From: Pseudosulfitobacter pseudonitzschiae | Lineage (GTDB): Bacteria; Pseudomonadota; Alphaproteobacteria; Rhodobacterales; Rhodobacteraceae | Direction of reading: 5' to 3' | NCBI RefSeq assembly: GCF_900129395.1 | Contig: NZ_FQVP01000004.1 | Coordinates: forward strand, 372,001-436,000 | Length of the DNA: 64,000 nucleotides | Part shown: in pieces, positions 18,850-26,770 of the stretch | Layout of the letters: the number at the start of each line of letters is the position of its first letter | How positions within the stretch are numbered: the first letter of the stretch is position 1 | The notes under the pieces: model-generated | Database searches by the model: none | Seen by the model: only the letters and a program-made list of their open reading frames with translations | What the model was told of the DNA's origin: nothing | Program-made: the position numbers and the translations under genes

Positions 18850-20499
18850 TCAGCGCAGGATTTTCCCCTCGGGCCAGCTCATATCCACCTCCAGCGTCAC
18901 ATTCGATTCGTCACCGGGGGCCACTGTCAAGTCCCACATCAGGACCCCTTTGCGGTCCTCGTGGTCGGTGACGGTGGGGGCAGGTTGCGCGCTCCAGTCG
19001 ATCTCAAGGTCTTCCTGCTCGGACACCGGCACACGGTCGAACAATTCGACCCGCCACGGTTTCGCGCCCGTGTTCTCGATGTCGATGCGCGTCGCTTCGG
19101 TGATCTCGTTGGACCGCGAGATGATGCCCCGGTCGCCTTCGTTGCGGTTCAGGCGCACACGGTTCAGGCGCAGGGTTTCGATGGGGCCAAAGGCGATATC
19201 GACCTCTTGACCGGGTGCTACGGGGGCAAAGTTGAATTGCCCGACCATCTGCCCATCCACAAAGGCGGTGGCAAGGTCGGTGCCCAGCAGCTGTTCCTGC
19301 GTGGTGTTGGTCATACGCGCCATGCGGTAGGCAACGCTGTCGCTCAGCGGCACCGCGCGGGCGTAGACGTCGGCGTCAAAACCGACCTTGTCCAGCGCGA
19401 TACGGACGTCGTCGGCACCGTTGGCCACGCTGACGGGCAGGGGAAAGGCATATTGAACGCTGGGACCATCCAACATTGCGACGGCCATGGCCGGTTCCTG
19501 TATGGTCTCGGGCACTGGCGACGGTGGCGCCATGTCAGCGGCTGCCCCCAACGCCGCTTCCGCGTTCATGCGGGCCTTGGGTTTGGCCGGGTCCTCGATA
19601 CGTCGTAGGTCCGAATAGATCGTTCCGGGCCACGTCTGGCCACTGGGTTGGACCGTCGCAAGTGTCATCGACACGTCGCCCCAATCCTCGCCGCTGTACT
19701 GCCGCACGGCCGCGCCGCGTTCCAGTTCCACAGATGACGTGTCGCCCGTTGTCAGGCGCAGGTTATAGACCGGGGCCCAGGCGGCATCATCCACATGATA
19801 GCTGACCTCGACCGTCGCCTCGCCCGCGGCCTGCGCGGTTGCGGTCAGGGTCAGGCGGGTGCGGTCCTGATCGGCCGTCAGCAACGCATCCAGCGCGGCC
19901 TGTGCGTCAGCCACATCCTCGGTGCGGTCCTTGCGTTCTTCCATCAGGATGCGGATCGACGTTTGCGCCTGTCCGGCGACCTGACCTGCCACAAGGGTCT
20001 GATCCCCGATCATCTGTGCCAGTTCGCGCAGGGTCGCCACATCCATCGGCAGCGCCTCGGAGGTGCCAAGCGCGGTCAGGAAATCGGTCTGGGCCTTGGC
20101 CGCCTGCACGGCCACCTGCGCCAGCGCAATACGGTCATCCAGCGCGCCCAACGCGGTTTCCGCCGCCTTCAACGCATCCCGCGCGGCGGTCACTTCGGGT
20201 GTGTCCTGATCGGGGCCGGGGGGCTGGTTGCGGTCGCGGAACGACACCGACTGCAATTGCGCACCCGCCAGCTTGACCGAAATGCGGCCCGGATCGACGT
20301 TTTGCGGCAGGTCGGGCAGCACCAGGTCATGGGTGCCCTGCGGCAACGTCACCGTGGCCGTGCGTGTCACTTGCGCGCCATAGGGATAGACCGTCACGGC
20401 GCTGGGCGCGCTGTCGACGGTCAGCGTGTCAGCCCACAGCGCCAGCGGGGCCAGTAGGGCAGAAAGGGAAACGACGGGGGCTAAAATGGCAAAGCGCAT
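18850..20499 (-). CDS. DUF4139 (mucoidy inhibitor MuiA-like) secreted protein
   Basis: A 549-residue exported protein. The signal peptide is MRFAILAPVVSLSALLAPLALWA, with the start at 20499 chosen because of it. An N-terminal DUF4140-type beta domain (VTVYPYGAQVTRTATVTLP) is followed by a long helical, probably coiled-coil part (~residues 95-200) and the C-terminal DUF4139 beta domain with WAPVYNLRL and GEDWGDVSMTLAT. Family members are periplasmic or surface proteins with no settled function. It lies downstream of asd on the same strand, separated by a terminator hairpin. Confidence 0.88.
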   Translation of the reverse strand: MRFAILAPVVSLSALLAPLALWADTLTVDSAPSAVTVYPYGAQVTRTATVTLPQGTHDLVLPDLPQNVDPGRISVKLAGAQLQSVSFRDRNQPPGPDQDTPEVTAARDALKAAETALGALDDRIALAQVAVQAAKAQTDFLTALGTSEALPMDVATLRELAQMIGDQTLVAGQVAGQAQTSIRILMEERKDRTEDVADAQAALDALLTADQDRTRLTLTATAQAAGEATVEVSYHVDDAAWAPVYNLRLTTGDTSSVELERGAAVRQYSGEDWGDVSMTLATVQPSGQTWPGTIYSDLRRIEDPAKPKARMNAEAALGAAADMAPPSPVPETIQEPAMAVAMLDGPSVQYAFPLPVSVANGADDVRIALDKVGFDADVYARAVPLSDSVAYRMARMTNTTQEQLLGTDLATAFVDGQMVGQFNFAPVAPGQEVDIAFGPIETLRLNRVRLNRNEGDRGIISRSNEITEATRIDIENTGAKPWRVELFDRVPVSEQEDLEIDWSAQPAPTVTDHEDRKGVLMWDLTVAPGDESNVTLEVDMSWPEGKILR

Positions 20500-20550
20500 A
20501 TCGGGGACCTTTTGAAAATCAATGGGTCCAGCGTGCAAAAGCAGCGCCCA

Positions 20551-20580
20551 AAAGAAAAGGGGCGCCGTGCAGCGCCCCTT
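20551..20580 (-). terminator. Rho-independent terminator after asd
   Basis: On the minus strand AAGGGGCGC, a 6-nt loop and GCGCCCCTT are followed by TTCTTTT, 27 bp beyond the asd stop. This should separate asd from the DUF4139 gene. Confidence 0.85.
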
Positions 20581-20606
20581 GAAATCTGTACATATTTCGG
20601 CGGAAT

Positions 20607-21629
20607 TCAGCCCTTTTTCAAAATCCGCTGGCCCAGCACTTCGGCGATCTGAACCGCGTTCAGGGCGGCGCCCTTGCGCAGGTTGTCGCTGACGCACCAC
20701 AGGTTCAGACCGTTGTCGATGGTGCTGTCCTGACGGATGCGGCTGATGAACGTGGCAAAGTCGCCAACGCATTCAACCGGCGTGACATAACCACCGTCTT
20801 CGCGCTTGTCGATCACCATGACACCGGGTGCCTCACGCAGGATATCGCGGGCTTCGTCCTCGTCCAGGAACTCTTCGAACTCGATGTTAATCGCTTCCGA
20901 GTGGCCGACAAAGACCGGAACCCGCACGCAGGTTGCCGTGACCTTGATGGACGGGTCGACGATTTTCTTCGTCTCCGCGACCATCTTCCACTCTTCCTTG
21001 GTCTCGCCCGAGTCCATGAACACGTCGATGTGCGGGATCACGTTGAACGCAATCTGCTTGGTGAACTTGCGCGCAGGCTTGTCATCGGTGGGGTTGTACA
21101 TCGACTTGGTCTGGTCCCACAGCTCGTCAATGCCTTCTTTGCCCGCACCGGATACCGACTGGTAAGTGCTGACAACAACGCGCTTGATGCGTGCACGGTC
21201 GTGCAACGGCTTCAGCGCCACGACCATCTGTGCAGTCGAACAGTTGGGGTTGGCGATGATCTTGCGCTTGACGGCCAGTTCGATGGCCTCGGGGTTCACC
21301 TCGGGCACGATCAGCGGAATGTCAGCGTCGTAGCGATAGAGCGACGAGTTATCAATGACATAGCAGCCCGCCTTGGCGGCAATGGGCGCGTATTTCTTGG
21401 TCGCTTCCGATCCTACCGCGAACAACGCAATGTCCCAGCCCGTGAAATCGAACGTATCGAGATCCTTCGTCTTGAGTGTCTTGTCGCCAAAGCTGACCTC
21501 CGTGCCCAACGACTTGCGGCTGGCCAGAGCGGTGATTTCATCCACCGGGAACTGGCGTTCTGCCAGGATGTTCAGCATTTCGTGGCCCACGTTTCCGGTG
21601 GCGCCAACGACGACGACGCGATAACCCAT
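20607..21629 (-). CDS. asd: Aspartate-semialdehyde dehydrogenase
   Basis: A 340-residue NADPH-dependent enzyme that reduces aspartyl phosphate to aspartate semialdehyde, at the branch to lysine/diaminopimelate, threonine and methionine. The N-terminal VVVVGATGNVGHEML is the nucleotide site, the catalytic Cys is in IIANPNCSTAQMV near residue 131, and STYQSVSGAGKEGI and the His in VFVGHSEAINIEF complete the active site. Full length and normal in every visible motif. An MFS gene lies 76 bp upstream in the same direction. Confidence 0.96.
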   Translation of the reverse strand: MGYRVVVVGATGNVGHEMLNILAERQFPVDEITALASRKSLGTEVSFGDKTLKTKDLDTFDFTGWDIALFAVGSEATKKYAPIAAKAGCYVIDNSSLYRYDADIPLIVPEVNPEAIELAVKRKIIANPNCSTAQMVVALKPLHDRARIKRVVVSTYQSVSGAGKEGIDELWDQTKSMYNPTDDKPARKFTKQIAFNVIPHIDVFMDSGETKEEWKMVAETKKIVDPSIKVTATCVRVPVFVGHSEAINIEFEEFLDEDEARDILREAPGVMVIDKREDGGYVTPVECVGDFATFISRIRQDSTIDNGLNLWCVSDNLRKGAALNAVQIAEVLGQRILKKG

Positions 21630-21705
21630 TGCGATTCTCCATTATTGGGTGCTTGGCGTCCATATACCGCTTGGTCCCCCGTTGAAAGGGGCACGCGCCC
21701 GCCTT

Positions 21706-22878
21706 TCAGGCGGTGTTGTCGCGGGAAAACAGGTAGACGGCCAGACCGGCGACCAAAGCCAGCCCGAAGAACCCGAAAATCGCCGCATAGGGTGCCGCCA
21801 CATCGCCGCCCTGCGCGCCTGCGTGCAGCCGTCCAGAGGCGAATTGCATCAGCCCGACACCGCCGATGCCAAAGAGGTTCAGCAGGGTCACGCCACGCCC
21901 GGTCAGATGGGGCGGCACAAAGCTGCGACCGTGGGCGATCATGACCGGGAAGGACGCTCCGAACAGGCCTACGGCACACATCAGTGCCACGGCAGTCCAC
22001 ATGCCGGGCTGTGGCAACGCCCACAGGGTCAGCACCACGGCGGCGGTCAGCGCATTGCCGGTAAAGTTCACCCATTTGCGGCTGCCCACCAGCCGGTCGA
22101 GCGGGCCATACATGACCACGCCCGCGATCATCGCCAGGCCCATCATAAGTGTCGCCATGCCGATCTGGGACTGGCTGGCGTCAAAGACATCGCGCAGATA
22201 GGGGCCGATCCACAGCCCGCGGATGGCTCCGGCGGGGGCATAGTGGACGAAGGTCAGCGGCAGGATCAGCCACAGCACCGGCATTTTCAGCAGGTCGAAC
22301 ACCGATCCACGCAGATCGCTCTCGGGCTTGGCGGGGTCGCGCACGGTCAGCGCCACGCCTATGGCCACTGCTGCCGACAATGAAGCCAGCCCGCCCATGG
22401 ACGCGCGCCAGCCGATCATCTCTGCGGACATGGCCATGGGGTAGGATGCGATCAGATTGCCCACGGTTCCAACGCCGACCATCAACGCCGCCAGCGTGGC
22501 AAATTGCAGGGGCGGAAATTCGCGGGCGAAAATGTAATAGGATGCCATCAGCACCGGCGAACAGCCGATCCCGATCAGCACCATGGCAATGTCGATGTGC
22601 ACCGCGTTTGTCGCCATCGCGAACAGCGCTGCCCCGCCACCGCCGCCCACAAGCAGCAAAGTGGCTGCAGTGCGCCGCGGGCCGATGGTGTCCAGCGCCC
22701 AACCGACAGGAAGCTGCATGGCAGCAAAAGACAGGAACCAAAGGCCCGAAGCAAAGGCCAGATCATCCGGTGTCAGGCCCAGATCGCTTTCAAGCGGACC
22801 GGCCAACACCGCAAGAAAGGCGCGAAAAAATTGGCTCAGCACATAGGCCAGCGCCAGAAGAAACAGTCCGGAACGCAT
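21706..22878 (-). CDS. Major facilitator superfamily transporter
   Basis: A 390-residue inner-membrane carrier with about twelve hydrophobic segments. The chosen ATG 22878 opens directly into the first helix (RSGLFLLALAYVLSQFFRAF); the longer frame adds 70 polar residues that do not look real. LDTIGPRRTAA in the second-third helix loop is the MFS motif A variant. No substrate can be assigned. A TGAAAGG/CCTTTCA stem at 21683-21708 overlaps its stop codon and may limit read-through to asd. It is divergent from the DUF3095 gene. Confidence 0.88.
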   Translation of the reverse strand: MRSGLFLLALAYVLSQFFRAFLAVLAGPLESDLGLTPDDLAFASGLWFLSFAAMQLPVGWALDTIGPRRTAATLLLVGGGGGAALFAMATNAVHIDIAMVLIGIGCSPVLMASYYIFAREFPPLQFATLAALMVGVGTVGNLIASYPMAMSAEMIGWRASMGGLASLSAAVAIGVALTVRDPAKPESDLRGSVFDLLKMPVLWLILPLTFVHYAPAGAIRGLWIGPYLRDVFDASQSQIGMATLMMGLAMIAGVVMYGPLDRLVGSRKWVNFTGNALTAAVVLTLWALPQPGMWTAVALMCAVGLFGASFPVMIAHGRSFVPPHLTGRGVTLLNLFGIGGVGLMQFASGRLHAGAQGGDVAAPYAAIFGFFGLALVAGLAVYLFSRDNTA

Positions 22879-22985
22879 GGTACGGCCTTTCAAGCTTTGG
22901 TGAAGCTTGGTTACACGGACACCACGCCCGTGCAAGAGTGGGTATAAGGGCAAGCATGCCGCGAGAGCAGAAAGCGAGAGACCGG

Positions 22986-24125
22986 ATGAGCGACTTCTAT
23001 GATCAGCTGCCCCTGCAGGACGCCTTTGCCAAGCTGTCAGATCAGTCGCTTTATACGCCGTTGCCCGATGACTGGGTGGTGGGTGCATCAGATATCGTGG
23101 GGTCCACGCAGGCGATTGCCGAAGGGCGTTACAAGACGGTCAACATGATCGGCGCCGCGGTGATCTCGGCGCAGATCAACCTGGCAAAAGGACGTGCGTT
23201 TCCTTTCATCTTTGGCGGCGACGGGGCGGCCTTTGCCTGTCCGGCCGAACATGCCGACGCAGCGGCGCAGGCATTGTCCGAGGTGCGTGTCTGGGCCGCC
23301 GAGGAATTCGGCCTGACCCTGCGCGTGGCAATGGTGCCGGTGGCCGCGATCCGCAGCGCGGGACGCGACGTCGCTGTGGCACGGTATCAGGCCGCACAGG
23401 GTGTGGATTACGCCATGTTCACCGGTGGCGGGATCAGCTGGGCCGAGGCCGAGATGAAGCGCGGTCAGTTCGACCTGCCCCATGCACCTGCAGGCACCCA
23501 GCCTGACCTGACCGGCCTGTCCTGCCGCTGGAGCCAGATGAAGGCGCGCAACGGGCAGATCCTGTCAATCTTGATCCAGCCGGAAGAAGGCGCGGATGAC
23601 ACAGCCGTCGCGGCCTTGATCCGGGATGTGTTGAAAGTGGTCGGCGATCTGGAGCGCAACGGTCACCCCGCACCCGTCGACGGACCCGGTGCAGGCTGGC
23701 CACCCGCAGGCGCCGAGATCGAGGCCCGCGCCACCCATGGCAAAATGACCGTGGCCAAACGCAAGCGGCAGATCCTGTTCGAGAGCTTCCTGGCCTGGGT
23801 GCTGATCAGGACCGGCCTGAAAATCGGCGGCTTCGATGCGCGCAGCTATGCCCGGTCCGTCGGGGAGAATGCGGACTTTCGCAAGTTCGACGACGGGTTG
23901 AAGATGACGCTGGACTGTGACGACGCCACCGCGGCGCGGTTGACGGACATCCTGGAAAATGCCCGCAAGGCAGGTACGATCCGCTATGGGATGCACAGCC
24001 AGAGCGAGGCGATGATGACCTGCATCGTGCCCTCGATGATGCGTGACGATCACGTGCATTTCATCGACGGGGCGGCGGGCGGCTATACTCAGGCTGCAGC
24101 GCAGATCAAGGGCGGCAGCATCTGA
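22986..24125 (+). CDS. DUF3095 protein, nucleotide cyclase-like
   Basis: A 379-residue soluble protein of the DUF3095 family. Start ATG 22986 is the one adjoining the conserved N terminus (SDFYDQLPLQDAF). VVGASDIVGSTQAI near residue 35 and FPFIFGGDGAAFACP near residue 78 resemble the two metal/substrate regions of class III nucleotide cyclases (DIVGST and FGGDG), and RVAMVPVAAIR follows where a cyclase domain would continue. The second half (GLKIGGFDARSY, KFDDGLKMTLDC, THCIVPS-like end) is a family-specific domain. Cyclase activity is inference; no product or trigger is known. Confidence 0.85.
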   Translation: MSDFYDQLPLQDAFAKLSDQSLYTPLPDDWVVGASDIVGSTQAIAEGRYKTVNMIGAAVISAQINLAKGRAFPFIFGGDGAAFACPAEHADAAAQALSEVRVWAAEEFGLTLRVAMVPVAAIRSAGRDVAVARYQAAQGVDYAMFTGGGISWAEAEMKRGQFDLPHAPAGTQPDLTGLSCRWSQMKARNGQILSILIQPEEGADDTAVAALIRDVLKVVGDLERNGHPAPVDGPGAGWPPAGAEIEARATHGKMTVAKRKRQILFESFLAWVLIRTGLKIGGFDARSYARSVGENADFRKFDDGLKMTLDCDDATAARLTDILENARKAGTIRYGMHSQSEAMMTCIVPSMMRDDHVHFIDGAAGGYTQAAAQIKGGSI

Positions 24126-24175
24126 GGCTGCCGCCGGGTTTTGATGCTTTTATCCAGAACAATTGGGGATTTGGC

Positions 24176-24943
24176 TCACTTGACCCAGCGCTTTGCCGAG
24201 GCGCGGGCGGCGTTGGCCAGCAGTGAAGCGTCAATGCTGACGGCAACAAAGCGTGCGCCGGCCTCTATGGCGGCGGTCAGCACGGCCTCGTCACCGCTGA
24301 GGATTCCGGGAGCTTTGCCCGCTGCGGCGATCCGGCGGGTGGCGTCCAGGATAACCTCCATCACGTCGGGGTGGCTGAGCTGGCCCATGTATCCCAGGTC
24401 GGCAGACAGGTCGGCGGGGCCAATGAACACGCCGTCAATGCCGTCGATGGTCAGGATTTCGTCCAACGCGGCCAGACCGGCGCGGTTTTCCACCTGCACC
24501 AGCAGGCAAGTCTGGTCGTCCGCCGTCTGGCCGTAGTCGGGGATGCCGCCAAAGCCTGCGGCGCGGGTGCTGGAATAGCCGACACCACGATTGCCGAAGG
24601 GCGGGTATTTCATCGCGCGCACCAGTTGGCGCGCCTGCTCGGCGCTTTCGACCATGGGGACCAGCACGGTTTGTGCGCCCACGTCCAGCACCTGTTTGAT
24701 CATCCACGTCTCGCCCGATGGCACGCGCACGGCGGCGTGCGACGGCGACGCCTCAAGCGCCATAAGCTGGTTGCGCAGGTTCGAGATGTCATAGGGTGTA
24801 TGCTCGCCGTCGATCAGCAGCCAGTCAAAGCCCATGGTGCCCATCAGTTCGGTCGTGTTGACCGTGCCAAGGCTGAGCCACGATCCGATGACGGTTTCAC
24901 CGTTGGCGAGGGCTTGTTTGAACGTATTGATCGGGGCTGGCAT
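24176..24943 (-). CDS. HpcH/HpaI family aldolase
   Basis: A 255-residue class II pyruvate aldolase-type barrel. ATG 24943 has a strong GGAGGAG six nt upstream, so it is preferred over GTG 24976. Family landmarks are the catalytic His in LIDGEHTPYD near residue 43, the metal Glu in VQVENRAGLAALDEI and Asp in FIGPADLSADLG. Relatives cleave 4-hydroxy-2-oxo acids such as 4-hydroxy-2-oxoheptanedioate or 2-keto-3-deoxy-rhamnonate to pyruvate and an aldehyde. No pathway neighbours narrow the substrate. Confidence 0.9.
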   Translation of the reverse strand: MPAPINTFKQALANGETVIGSWLSLGTVNTTELMGTMGFDWLLIDGEHTPYDISNLRNQLMALEASPSHAAVRVPSGETWMIKQVLDVGAQTVLVPMVESAEQARQLVRAMKYPPFGNRGVGYSSTRAAGFGGIPDYGQTADDQTCLLVQVENRAGLAALDEILTIDGIDGVFIGPADLSADLGYMGQLSHPDVMEVILDATRRIAAAGKAPGILSGDEAVLTAAIEAGARFVAVSIDASLLANAARASAKRWVK

Positions 24944-25019
24944 CGGTTTCTCCTCCGGGGTGTATGCGAGGCGCACCTTAGAGCGCGCCTTGCAACTTTG
25001 ACCAGAGCGAGTTGGCAGG

Positions 25020-25724
25020 TCAGATCACCTTGATCACGTCCTTGCCCACCGCCAGCATATATCCGCGCCGCGCAATGTTCTTGACCAGCAGTTCGCTGAC
25101 GATCTGGTTGCCCAGCGTGTCGCGCAGACGCTTGATGCGGGTGGCCCCTGCGGCTTCTTCGCAATCCGACGCATCGCGGCCCGAGATGATCGCCTCGATC
25201 TCGACGCCGGACAGCACGTCGTCGTCCATCCGCGCCTCGGCCAGGATCGACATGGTTTCCATCGCCGCGTCGGTCAGCTTGAAGCCAAGGTTGTTCAGGT
25301 AAACGGTGTTTTCCTCGCGGCTGATCAGCAGCGAATTCACCTCGATGCCCGCGCGTTCGATCTGCTTCAGGCTGCGCCCCATGACGACCAGCATCACCAG
25401 AAACACCAGTGCGGCCACCAGCATGGCGGTCGCAAAGGTCAGCAGAACGAAGATGATGAACCGGTAACTGGTCAGTGTGTCGGAAAAGGCGGTGCCCGAC
25501 TGCGCGAGGATCTCAAGCAGTTTGATCTCGGACTGGCTGGTCAGGTCGGCGTTTTCGACAAAGATCCGCTCGACCTGGGCGTTAAAGGCACCGGCGTCGG
25601 GCAGGGTCAGGAACAACACGATGGCGGCCGCCAGCAGGATCGCGACAATCGCCGCGATCCCGCCCAGCACCAGCCGCTCGCCGGTCTGGCGCATTTCAGA
25701 AGCGGAGGAAATATTGTCCGGCAC
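25020..25724 (-). CDS. Membrane protein with C-terminal winged-helix domain
   Basis: A ~234-residue protein. Two hydrophobic segments (LGGIAAIVAILLAAAIVLFL near residue 22 and FIIFVLLTFATAMLVAALVF near residue 88) enclose a ~45-residue periplasmic loop. The C-terminal ~110 residues look like an OmpR/PhoB-type winged helix: VYLNNLGFKLTDAAMETMSI, then RIKRLRDTLGNQIV and NIARRGYMLAV, the last matching the recognition helix and wing. The start is uncertain: GTG 25724 has AAAGGA six nt upstream, ATG 25694 lacks an SD, and TTG 25742 is possible. It overlaps the 3' end of the upstream secreted-protein gene. A membrane-held transcription factor is the natural reading, but this is inference. Confidence 0.75.
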   Translation of the reverse strand: MPDNISSASEMRQTGERLVLGGIAAIVAILLAAAIVLFLTLPDAGAFNAQVERIFVENADLTSQSEIKLLEILAQSGTAFSDTLTSYRFIIFVLLTFATAMLVAALVFLVMLVVMGRSLKQIERAGIEVNSLLISREENTVYLNNLGFKLTDAAMETMSILAEARMDDDVLSGVEIEAIISGRDASDCEEAAGATRIKRLRDTLGNQIVSELLVKNIARRGYMLAVGKDVIKVI

Positions 25725-25983
25725 TGTCTTTCCTTTGATCAAGGCCTTCGGGGCCGAACACAGACATGATCTGCAACAACGTCCAGCCGCTGGCGGCCAG
25801 ACGGTTCTTCAGCTCGGCCTGCGCCGCACCACGGTCACAGGCCGACACCTGCGCCACACCGTAATGCAGGCGCAAGGGGTTGTCCTTCTTTGCCTTGTAA
25901 TCGGCAAAGCAATCGGCGGCCTGGGCCGCCACCGGTGCGGCCAGAAGGGCGGCACAGGCAAGGGAAAGGAGAATGTGTTTCAT
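25696..25983 (-). CDS. Small secreted protein
   Basis: A 95-residue protein with a clear Sec signal peptide (KHILLSLACAALLAAPVAAQA) and a ~72-residue mature part containing two cysteines (DCFADY, SACDRG) that may form a disulfide. I do not recognise a family. It is the first gene of the minus-strand unit with the winged-helix membrane protein and is divergent from the gene at 26164; the intergenic region carries a duplicated 21-bp motif. Confidence 0.78.
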   Translation of the reverse strand: MKHILLSLACAALLAAPVAAQAADCFADYKAKKDNPLRLHYGVAQVSACDRGAAQAELKNRLAASGWTLLQIMSVFGPEGLDQRKDSAGQYFLRF

Positions 25984-26009
25984 GATGCGACTGTGCGCCT
26001 TGCGCGCGC

Positions 26010-26063
26010 GATATTCAATAACAACAGGGGTTTCGGACGGCTGATATTGGATAACAACGGGCT
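26010..26063. promoter_or_regulatory. Tandem 21-bp direct repeats in a divergent promoter region
   Basis: GATATTCAATAACAACAGGGG (26010-26030) and GATATTGGATAACAACGGGCT (26043-26063) differ at only five positions and are 33 bp apart, about three helical turns, so a protein could bind both from the same face. The second copy also forms a small dyad ATAACA-ACGGGC-TGTTAT (26051-26068). They lie between the genes starting at 25983 and 26164. Confidence 0.6.
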
Positions 26064-26163
26064 GTTATTGTGTGACCGGGGGCTGGAGACCCATCCTTGA
26101 TCCACGGTTCAGCCATGCAGGCCGGGCCACCAAAAACAAAATCCTGTCTGAAAGGAATACGTC

Positions 26164-26685
26164 ATGCCGGTTTTCACACCTCGGTCCCTGCACCGCAAGT
26201 TCATCGCCCTCGTCGCGGGCTTGTCCATCGCCATCACCGGTCTGTCCGCCGCGCCTGCGGCCGCCGATCAGGATGACACCGCCCGCGCGCTGGCTGCCAT
26301 CCTGGGCCTCGCGATTGTGGGCGCGGTGATCCACAATTCCCGCAAGGATGATAACGTGACGCGCTATGACAACCACCGACCCTATGATCGCCCCGGTTAC
26401 CGTCCCCATGACCGCCCCGGTTATCACCCGCTGCCGCCGCGCCCGCGTCCGTTGCCGCCGCGCGCGGACAATCGCAAGCTTTTGCCCCAGGCCTGCCTGC
26501 GCACCTTCCAGACCCGTCAGGGCAAGATCAACGGGTTCGGCGGCAAATGCCTGTCGAGCAACTATCGCTATACCAACAGCCTGCCCCAGGCCTGCGCACT
26601 GCGCTTTCGCGACCAGTACGGATTTGGCAAGGGCTATGACGCGCAATGTCTGCGTCACCGTGGCTACCAATTGGCCCGCCGCTAA
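26164..26685 (+). CDS. Secreted Pro/Arg/Tyr-rich protein with C-terminal Cys repeats
   Basis: A 173-residue exported protein of unknown function. A signal peptide covers residues ~1-35 (FIALVAGLSIAITGLSAAPAAA). A hydrophobic stretch ALAAILGLAIVGAVIHNS follows and may anchor it in a membrane. Residues ~70-100 are repeats of the type YDRPGYRPHDRPGYHP and a PPRPRPLPP run. The C-terminal ~65 residues hold two similar units, each opening with LPQAC, containing a G-x-G segment and closing with a second Cys (GGKCL and DAQCL). It is divergent from the small secreted protein at 25696-25983. Confidence 0.8.
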   Translation: MPVFTPRSLHRKFIALVAGLSIAITGLSAAPAAADQDDTARALAAILGLAIVGAVIHNSRKDDNVTRYDNHRPYDRPGYRPHDRPGYHPLPPRPRPLPPRADNRKLLPQACLRTFQTRQGKINGFGGKCLSSNYRYTNSLPQACALRFRDQYGFGKGYDAQCLRHRGYQLARR

Positions 26686-26770
26686 CAAAGGCGGAGTCAT
26701 GACCGGGGATGGGTCCCTGTTTCCGGTCTAACTTGGGGGAGGGTGTTCGGGCACCTTCCCCCTTTTTACG

